Made by a program: the position numbers and the translations under genes
In this document: positions 55,901-64,000 of the stretch, in pieces
How the letters are laid out: each line of letters starts with the position of its first letter
Numbering within the stretch: position 1 is the stretch's first letter
Notes under the pieces: model-generated
The model's input: the letters and a program-made list of their open reading frames with translations, nothing else
Told to the model about the DNA's origin: nothing
Databases searched by the model: none
Source of the DNA: Brachionus koreanus
Taxonomy: Eukaryota > Rotifera > Eurotatoria > Ploima > Brachionidae
Assembly: GCA_016987375.1 (NCBI GenBank)
Contig: PJRA01000263.1
Coordinates: forward strand, 1,943,510 to 2,007,509
DNA length: 64,000 nt
Direction of reading: 5' to 3'

Positions 55901-58900
55901 TGCAAAATTAGAACAAAAGAGAAGTAAAAATTCAATTTATAAGATTTAAAATTTTTTTTTCGAAGATCAGTTGAAACAAGGTTATTGTCTACAAAAATCT
56001 GCCTTAGAAAAAACTGAAATATTCTTATCAGTTGGTAAATTTTTCTGAATAATTCTTTAACTTATTAAGTTCAATTTTGATTTTTTGTACTAATTTTTAT
56101 TGAAATTGTACAAAATTTGTTTTCCATTGATTTTAATTTTTTTAAACTATTTAACTCATTTGGTCTTGGCCCTCTAAATGGCGGCGATAGAAAAATATTT
56201 TATTCTCAAAGACCAGATGTGTTTTTTGAAACCCTTTTGTTACTTCCTTTATTTGTTTTTTATTCTATAAATTTAATTATTTTTTATTAATTTTTTTTAA
56301 TGATATCTTAGATCAAAAATGATCTTATAATTATAATTTTCAAATTGAAATGGTCGAAAAATTCCTCTGGTCTTTGAGCGTTAATCAACTTTTTTATTTG
56401 TGAAATTTTGAGTGAGATTTTTTTAATTTTCTGAAATAACGCACATAAAATCTAGAAATGTAAAAATATAAAATTATTTTCATTCGGCTACTGACATTAT
56501 AAAAAACTTTAAAAATAATTTTTTTTATTTTTCTTAACAAAATAAAATAGTTCAACAGAGATTCTAATTTAAAAGTAAAAGTGATCTTAATTTTAGATAG
56601 ATTTATAAATTACCTAATAAAAGGGCATATTATAATTTATATCTTGTATTGTGCTTGGAAATTTTTTTATTTTTTTTCTTTGAATAAAATAAAGGAATAA
56701 ATAAAATTACATGTTCTTAGGTTTTAATATTGATAAAATTTTTTTTAAAATCAAAATTAATAATTTTAGTCCAAGACAAAGTTAAGTTTCTAAGAAAATA
56801 AAGGGAGCATTTTTTCAAAATAATAAAAATTTTCGGATTTTTTAAATTGATTTTTTTTCCATTACAAATCAACAACAGCATGTAGTTAAAATAGAATTTC
56901 AAATGAAATTTGCTCTCATATACTAGCTGACTTTATCGAATTGTTCTCTTTTTAAAGTCTCATTTCTAATTGATTCAAGATTCTTAAAAAAAATCAAAAA
57001 AACATGAAAATAATTCTAATACACATTTTTGTGTTTAACATAAAATTTAAAATAAAAAATAACAAGTTAAAATCTGCATTAAATAACAAATATGAATAAA
57101 TTTTAGGTATTCTGCTATTTTCGTTTTGAAACTGCCGAAATATTTGAACATTTAAATGTCTCCAGTACATTAAATAGATGCCAAAATTTATAATTTATAA
57201 TTGAATATTTAAAATTAGAATAATTAAATAGTAAATTTTTATTTCAGCATATTTTTAAAAATTTGATTAAAATATTTAGCATTCAAAGTGAAAGAATCTC
57301 TAGTTGTGGTCTGTAAAGATTATTTTTTTAATTTTGTTCTATGTCAAACATTTTTTGAAAAGCACAATTTTTTACTTGTAACTGAGACGAAGCCTCCAGT
57401 TGGTTTTGTTTAATTCTTTTATTTGAGAGTAGTCATTTACTTTTAAAATAAATTTTCTTATTGTAATAGCCTAGAAAATTATTAATTTAAAATTTTTCAA
57501 CAAAAACAAAAAATTTGTCTTAAAGTTATGTAAAATTGTATCATATTTTTCAGGTGTTTTGATCAAATCGAAATTTATAAATTTGAACTAGATCAAATAC
57601 TCTTTGATTTGATATTTGATAGTCAAACAAACACCAATGCCCAGTCGAAACCGTTTATAAGTCTAATTCAAATTTACTTTGGTCTTAACATAACCCATAT
57701 AAAGTAATTACATGGCTTGAACACAATCTTAAGCTTCTACTTAGCGCTGTTCTAAAACCTGTGCTTAAATACGCATTCATTTGGCTTTTTATGTTAATTA
57801 TGCTATTTTTTTGTCTAAAGGGATTCGGGCTTGATAATTCAGCGAATAGAGCCGAACGGCCGAGTGCACAAAGACGGTAGGCTTCAAGTCGGCGATCGCA
57901 TAATCGAAATAAACGGGAAAAATTTGGTTGACATTGATTTTCTACAGTGTCAAGAAATGCTTCGCGAAGCGATTATGGCCTCTAATGCCGACTCTCGAGT
58001 TCTTGAGCTTAAAGTGGCTCGGTTAAAGCCTAACGAACAAACTTCAGAAGACAAAGAAAATGCCAATGAGAACAAAAATTTTAATGCAATATCAACCAAT
58101 TTAAATGTGATGAATACAAAAAAATTGGGAAAAAAAATCACAGTCCAATTGATCAAAGGTCCTCAAGGTCTAGGCTTCAAACTAGCCGCAAGAGACAATT
58201 GTACTCCTGGAGAGTACAGTCCAATTTATATAAAAAATATACTGCCCAAAGGAGCTGCTATAACTGACGGTCGTCTACTAAGAGGCGATCGTCTTTTGGA
58301 AGTAAATCAAGTAGACATGACTCTAAAGACTCTGCATGAAGCTGTCAATATTCTGCGCAATACAAAATTAGGTGATTGCGTTGAAATAGTTGTCTCTCGT
58401 CAAGTAATGCCAATTGCAAATTACGGTCTACCAAGAGAGCTAAATGAGCAAAATAGTGAGGAAATTAAGAACGATGATAAATCATCGCCTAAACGAGAAC
58501 TACTTACTTTTGAGATAGCACTTAACGACACAGGCTCAGCTGGCCTCGGAGTAAGTGTCAAAGGCAAAACAAAGCGTTTAGAAGAGTCAGAAAATTCTGT
58601 CGATTTGGGAATATTTGTTAAGACTGTGATTAACGGTGGTGCTGCCAGCAAGGACGGAAGACTCAAGCCAAACGACCAATTGATTAATATAAACGGATTT
58701 TCTCTGCTTGGTAAATCGAATGAAGAAGCTATGCTGATACTTAGAGAGGCCATGCAGGTCGAGAGTCGACCTGGTCATATAGAATTAACTGTATCAAGAA
58801 AACTTAAATTAGAAACTAAAAATGATGAGCACGATGAATGCAGACAGTTTGTAAAGATAATTTCACACAATAACAGAAAAATGGACGAGCTAGAAGACGA

Positions 58901-61900
58901 TAGAGTTGCCAGATTTAACAGAGATGCCCCGAATAGACGAAGTATGTCTGAAAAACGGCTTAAACTAGGCTCTGTACCTGGTAATTTTCAAAGACGAAAT
59001 CAATCTATTGACCCAAAACGATCGCAGACTATTCAGGGAATTTCTTCCATAGCCAATGATGATTTTTTGCCACAGCAAAACTCAATTGACTCAGACGATA
59101 GCAAAATTCCAAGTAAGCTATAAATTGAATTTTTTCTAATAATTACATGAGATAAAGATGAAGCAGAAAAAAGCAAAATAAAAAAATTTAATTATAAATT
59201 ATATAATTTAATTATTTAGCTTAAATTGTATTAAAAAAGATTATAAGTGTCTTACATTTAAAAAATTTTTACCAGAAAATACAATTCTTCAATTTATTTT
59301 ATTTTTATTAAAAAAAAATATATTTTAAAATTGCAACTTATTTCTATCACAAGACAATTGAATAGTCTTGGTTATTTGAAGGCTTTTTCGATTTATCCTT
59401 CAGTTTATTAGGTTCTAAATGTTGTTGCAATTCGACAGCTAAAATTTGATGCATAGGTTTGTTTTGATCTCATCTTGAGAAAACTATGCTTAACCATAAA
59501 CAATTATGTGGAAAAATCTAACAGAATTTAGAATTAACAATCGAACTAAGCATTGAATGTTAACTCTTAAAACGTTTTTAATTAAAAAATGCTTAAAAGA
59601 TTTTATTTATATTTTTATGAGCTCATTTGAGGTCATTAAAATTTGATTTTAAATTGCGTGTAATCCCTTATTAGACAAACATTTAAGAGAGAAAAAAAAT
59701 CTTCATTCAAATATTCATTGTTGATGCAAATAAAAATTTTCTTCTGTTTCAAATAGTTGTTTACTTTATTAAAGTCAGTTACTTTAAACTTTAAATTTAA
59801 AGGTTATTTTTGAATTAGCTTTTTTATAAAAAATAACAAACCCAAAAATTTTAATTAAATAAAATTTAAAACCAGCCATTTTGTAGTAGTAGTATCAGCA
59901 GTAAATAAAGCTTCTTTGAAGCTATGTCAATAAATTCGACTGTTTGCTGAGCTTTTTGTCGAGGTTATTTTGGAAATTGTTTAATGATACAGAATTTACA
60001 ATGTGCTGAGGAAAACTGTTCCAAAAATTAACTACTTAGTTGAATAAGAAATGTTATTCAATGCAATTCTTCTCTCACAATGCATTTTTTTGCCTTCTCA
60101 AATTGAACGAGAAAAATTTGAGCCATTCTCAAAGTTAACAATTTCCTACCCATTATTTATTTCAAATACCTCTTATATTTCGTATTTCCGAAGTGAAGCA
60201 ATAATCTTCTTTGTACCCTCTCAATTTCAGAAATTTTCACCTCTCATAAAATGGACACCATAAACTTATGGTAAACTCGAGATGATGTTTTTGATTATTT
60301 AAAATTTTTTGCTAATTTTTAGAAAAAATATAACTCAATTTGAAATTTTTATCAATAATCAGCCGTGCTTTCTAATATCATAAAATTCTTAAATTCTGTA
60401 AAATATAATTTGAATAAAGGAAATTTTCTATTAAAAGAAATAAACAATTTAATTTTTTTTTTCAAAATATCAAATTCTTTGACTTAAAAAAAATTAAAAT
60501 TACTTTTTTTTCTAAAATGCTTTTTTATGCTTCATCAAAAAGCTAATCAAAAATTACACATTAATTTCCAGGATCGACAACATGTTCAGCATCTTTATCA
60601 TCTATGAGTAACTACACGTATAATTCGTCTAGTCACGAGACCGAAGCTCGACCTATCGAGCCAAAAATAAAGAGAAATTTTTGCATACCCATAACTTGTA
60701 AGAGTTCAAGATTAAGGAACAAAAAGCCTATGGACCGTCGACCGAGGTCCAAAGCCTCATCGGTCCAGTCCATTTCTATAACTTTGTCTGACTCTTCGGG
60801 CTCTCTATCACCCGAAAATCGTCATCAATTTATCGAATCGCTCACTTACTCTAAACTAAAGCCTATCGAATATATAGCCGAAGATTTCAGTGATTTTAGT
60901 AGGCGGTCGAGTGATCAAGACGAAAACGGCTCTAGCAAACCTCCAAAGCCAAAGTCTTGCTTTAATTTAAAACTTTTAAAAAATTATCATGGTTAGAAAA
61001 TCTTTTGTTTGTATTTTGGTTTTTAAGTGTGTTCTAGGTTGTGTCTTTATTTTGCCTGGTTTGATTATTTCCTATTTTTTTTTCATCTGTTTGTTTCAAT
61101 TACAAAAGAATAATAAATTTTATTTAAACAAAAATTTTTTTAAGAACAAAATTTGGTGGTCCAAGATCAAGCTAATGATACAACTCCATATTATACTGAA
61201 GTAAAAGCTCGTAAATCGACTTCAATGGAGTCAATACCTCAGAACTTGGCCGAAACAAAACCAAAATCACAGAGACCGATAGTAAATATTCACAATAAAT
61301 TTGGTACAGTAAGTGGAGCAAGTGTACAAAACAGGCCATCTTTAATACCGAAAGAATCCGACAAAAATAGTGATGTTGGCGTTAGTCGATTTCGAGCAGT
61401 AAATAGAAGTTTTAGGACAGCCGTCGATAAGTCACTTGATGTGCCTGCACATTCAAATGGTAAGCTATTTTAAAATAAAATTTCGAACACCAAATTCATT
61501 CAAGATAGTTCCCAGACAGTCTGAGGGTTTTGTCAAGCGATTAATCCATACTTTTAATATGCTTGATGCCAATGTACCGAGCCAAAAGGCTTCGGTTCTT
61601 ATTCAGAAACGAGAGGGTATTTTTTCGATTAAGTAGAAAAAAAGCTCTAATAACTTCTAAGTTAATAAGCTCAGCAATTAATTAATCATTTAAATAATAA
61701 ACTAATTTTTGTTAATTTTTTTTTTTTGTTTAAGAAAATAAAACCGGAGTCGATGAGCATAAAAAATTTGAAAATCGAAAGATTGTTGAAACTGTTAAAG
61801 CTAAGGATACCAAAGGTTTGATTGGAAAATTTCAAAATTTGTTCAAATCAAATTCGAGTAAAAAAAACTCAAGTGAAGATGTAAATCAATCTTCACATGG

Positions 61901-63407
61901 AAAACAACCTGTAGAATTGGTAAATTTTCACAAAATTGATTCAAACCCTAGGCTAGTTCAAACGATCAAGACTACGCCAGATAATATCAATCCTAGACAG
62001 CCTAATGATGTAAGTTTAACTTTATTTTTTTTTTAATTCAATTTTTCAAATGTAGATTTTTCACTTGGTTTTTATTCCTAACTAACGAGAATAAAATAAT
62101 TAAACTTACAAATTTTGAAACGAAATTCTTTTTGGACTAATTTAATTTAATTTTAATCCCAAATTTTATTAATTTAGTTTTTGAGTAAAATTTCTATTTT
62201 ATTGAAAAAAAAAATTTAAATTTTAAAGTTAAAATTGAAATTTTTTTTCAGCTCAATTTGAGACTGAATTTAGTTAAATCAAAACCATAAAAAAAAATTT
62301 TTTTGACAAATTACTGCTAATTATTGATAAAAATTTTGAAAGTAAATTTTTTTTATTAACATAATTATGTCCAAAAATTAATACTTTCAAATTCAAATAG
62401 CTCATTAGTTTTTTCTTTTTTGAATTTTGATCTAATTTTTTTTAATTTTTATAGACACGTTTTTAATTTTTTTGTAAAATCGATCAGGTAAATTATTGAA
62501 CACTTGAATAAGGCTTGAATATTTAAACCGCTTTTAATATTTGCGTATGGTATCCGTTTGAAAAACAAATTCACATTCACTAATAAACTTTTGCCTTTAA
62601 CGAACGATACCCATACCTTTACATGTTATAAATGTTACTAATAAAGATTGTTCACTAACCCACAATAATTAACCACTTGAAGTTGGTTCGATCACATGAT
62701 TATGCTTTTCGATGGTGCTTAAATAAATATTTGGATTCTTTAAATTTTATTTTCTTAAGAATGATGTAATGATTGAAAACGATACAATGTATACCCAATA
62801 TAAACCCGAATTTGGAAGAACAATGAAACCCACACAGAGCCAAATAATGCATAAGCCGTATTTTGCAAATCGTGATTCACTTTTTTACCATTCAACTGAT
62901 AACCATCGAATGACTTACAGTCAACGGCAGCATCAGTTTATCATAGAACAACAAAAAATACTGCGTCAACAGCAGAAAAAATTTATTGAACAGCAAGAAA
63001 AATTGAAAGAAATGGAAGAAACCAATTGTTTTCTGTACAAATCAAAAGAGGTAAAAAATTACGAAGACTATCGGCATAAAAAACCTGGATTTATTCATCA
63101 TTCAATACCGTTCAACGGTTCCAATCAAGTGAGACCTGTTGCCGAATTGTTCAACGAGGTTGTTAATCAGTTCGATCGGATGAATGTGAATCAAATGTCT
63201 ACAAAGTCTCAGCCACCAATGTCGGCAAATTACCAAAGAGACTTGATTTCGTCTAATAAAAATTCATTTGTCAATACTGAAATTCCGTTGTCTGGCTCGT
63301 CTGCCATGTCTTCTTCGTCTGCATCGTCCAGCTCATCAGCATCTGTATCAGATCGGTTTTACAACCAACATTCAATGCTTATTCAGCCTCATCCAGCTCA
63401 AGTTTAA
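49941..63407 (+). CDS. pard3: Par-3 (PARD3/Bazooka) paralogue B, 9 exons, full domain set
   Basis: Exons are 49941-50090, 52989-53093, 53147-53420, 54874-55204, 57821-59112, 60572-60991, 61145-61459, 61735-62009 and 62760-63407. They close in phase to 1269 residues, near vertebrate PARD3 (about 1350). The start MKVTICFEDVKIIVPCG is the classic Par-3 beginning. CR1 oligomerisation domain occupies about 1-97 (DGGILDPDDYIRDVVEDKE). PDZ1 is about 272-354, PDZ2 about 391-480 (GLGFKLAARD) and PDZ3 about 514-613 (GLGVSVKGKTKRLEES). The aPKC-binding/phosphorylation motif RFNRDAPNRRSMSEKR is at about 651-666. Then come a Ser-rich exon (exon 6), basic LIGKFQNLFKS (exon 8) and a Q-rich coiled coil plus Ser-rich end (exon 9). 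Par-3 organises the apical Par-6/aPKC complex in polarised cells. Intron 1 (2.9 kb) holds a large foldback element; intron 4 (2.6 kb) holds a MITE and intron 5 a retroelement relic. Small extra exons cannot be excluded. Confidence 0.93.
50496..50622. mobile_element. Partial MITE, family 2, copy 1
   Basis: It begins TTAACACTCAAAGAACCGATG and its inner sequence (CCTTTTATTACTTTCTTTTA, TTCTATAAATTTAAT, AATCATATCTTAAATCAAA) matches the MITE at 56201-56384. The right terminus is not found; the foldback element at 50665 starts soon after. Confidence 0.55.
50665..51101. mobile_element. Foldback / long-TIR element in par-3 B intron 1
   Basis: The segment 50665-50752 and the reverse complement of 51011-51101 align over about 88-91 bases with roughly six mismatches and one or two single-base gaps (shared core GATAATTGCTTA, ATATCTGATTTTTAAGAGCT, AATGAGAAACTTTTTT). 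The 258-bp spacer is AT-rich without an ORF. Both outer ends carry TTAA. This is a non-autonomous foldback-like element; its transcript would form a long hairpin in the par-3 B pre-mRNA. Confidence 0.8.
55586..55622 (+). repeat. Solitary end of MITE family 3
   Basis: GTAAATACCACACTCGCTAG with CAAATAAGTGCC resembles the termini of the MITE at 35982-36200. No partner end was found nearby. Confidence 0.4.
56201..56384. mobile_element. MITE, family 2, copy 2 (par-3 B intron 4)
   Basis: The left end has CTCAAAGACCAGATG (from about 56204) and the right end CCTCTGGTCTTTGAGCGTTAA, whose reverse complement is TTAACGCTCAAAGACCAGAGG. Terminal repeats of about 16 bp enclose AT-rich DNA shared with 50496-50622. 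The TTAA border suggests a piggyBac-type element. Confidence 0.65.
59890..60262 (-). mobile_element. Non-LTR retrotransposon relic, RT C-terminal end
   Basis: The minus strand reads EIVNFENGSNFSRSI, REGKKMH-type residues, FLIQ-type frame changes, then FWNSFPQHIVNSVSLNNFQN and NLDKKLSKQSN, the usual end of CR1-like RT ORFs. It finishes with a CTA tail near 59890. It is antisense to par-3 B in intron 5. Confidence 0.7.
60358..60385 (+). repeat. Weak piggyBac-like MITE terminus
   Basis: AATCAGCCGTGCTTTCTAAT resembles the right end at 14842-14863 (AATCAGTCGGGCTTTCTAGT). Decayed, no partner end seen. Confidence 0.3.
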
Positions 63408-64000
63408 TGCTTTTTTAATGTAAAAATATTCTAATTTAAAAAATTAAAATTAATTTTAAAATTTCATGTTTTAATAGTTTATTTCAAAAAAATAATATGA
63501 ATTAGAAATAACTGATAATTTTTGGTTTTAGAGTTTGTTTTTATTTACTTTTGTTAATGAATTGGGTTTTTTTTTAATTTACTTAATATGTTCATTGTTT
63601 TTTAAGATTTTTTTTAATGTATTTTATATTTAATGATAATGATTGAAATTACCTGTAAATAAAATCTCAATTAAAACTAAATTTTTTAATTTTAAGAAAA
63701 AACATTGCATTCAATTATGGTGAATTTATTTGACTGAATGTAATATTATCAGAATTACGTGAATTTAACTCTAACACTTATTTGAAATTCACTTATTGAC
63801 TTAAATTTATTTAAATAATTGCCTAGTTAAAGTACCTAATTATAAGACTAGTTTTTTTCTTGAAGAAAATTCTATTCCCATCATGTTAAACTTAAGTTAC
63901 TAACGGGTGATGCATAAGTAAATGGACAAAAATTAAAAGCGAATATCTCAAAAAATAAAAATGATATTAAGTTCTGTTTTTTTTTCTGATGTAAAGAATT
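63408..64000. other. Par-3 B 3' UTR and downstream DNA
   Basis: No coding sequence seen. A candidate AATAAA is at 63658-63663 about 250 bases after the stop. Close to the window end, CGGGTGATGCATAAGTAAAT at 63904 resembles a mariner-type terminus. Confidence 0.45.
63658..63663 (+). promoter_or_regulatory. Candidate poly(A) signal of par-3 B
   Basis: AATAAA about 250 bases after the stop, in ACCTGTAAATAAAATCTC. The earlier 3' flank contains no canonical AATAAA followed by a GT-rich patch. Confidence 0.35.

Noticed and set aside
58421..58753. Minus-strand frame opposite par-3 B PDZ3
   Set aside because: Antisense shadow of the PDZ-coding exon.

Overview
The window is AT-rich, intron-bearing animal nuclear DNA: spliceosomal GT-AG introns from about 50 bp to 2.9 kb, animal-type proteins (TMC channel, S6 kinase, Par-3, ALMS-motif centrosomal protein) and decayed retroelements and DNA transposons, with two assembly gaps. 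A small invertebrate fits best. A lophotrochozoan such as a monogonont rotifer is my guess from overall style, not a proof. Gene models were built by hand from splice consensus, reading phase and family homology; each model given as complete closes in phase.

Eight recognisable genes alternate strictly in strand. They are an ALMS-motif protein (-, 8394 to 4014), WDR54 (+, 8876-10867), a TMC channel-like protein (-, 20596 to 11271), a GH35 beta-galactosidase-like membrane protein (+, 21253-25097), p70 S6 kinase (-, 29868 to 27192), histone H2A.Z (+, 32992-33387), Par-3 copy A (-, 39514 to 34049) and Par-3 copy B (+, 49941-63407). This gives four divergent pairs and three convergent ones. Two divergent pairs share short upstream regions (481 bp and 656 bp).

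The two par-3 genes lie head to head about 10.4 kb apart. They share three intron positions and phases, all three PDZ domains, the aPKC-site motif and the C-terminal Q-rich exon. Copy A lacks a recognisable N-terminal oligomerisation (CR1) domain, a Ser-rich exon and two introns. This is the most notable biological feature of the window.

Introns and intergenic DNA hold many repeat relics. These include at least seven non-LTR retrotransposon fragments, several ending in (CTA/TTA)n tails; an RTE-type tail; a Tc1-like element nested in a non-LTR relic; mariner fragments in inverted orientation around the second GH35 exon; several MITE families (piggyBac-like TTAA ends and others); a 437-bp foldback element; and a two-copy stem-forming repeat of unknown type. 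I found no tRNA, rRNA or CRISPR. No clearly new multi-gene system is visible.
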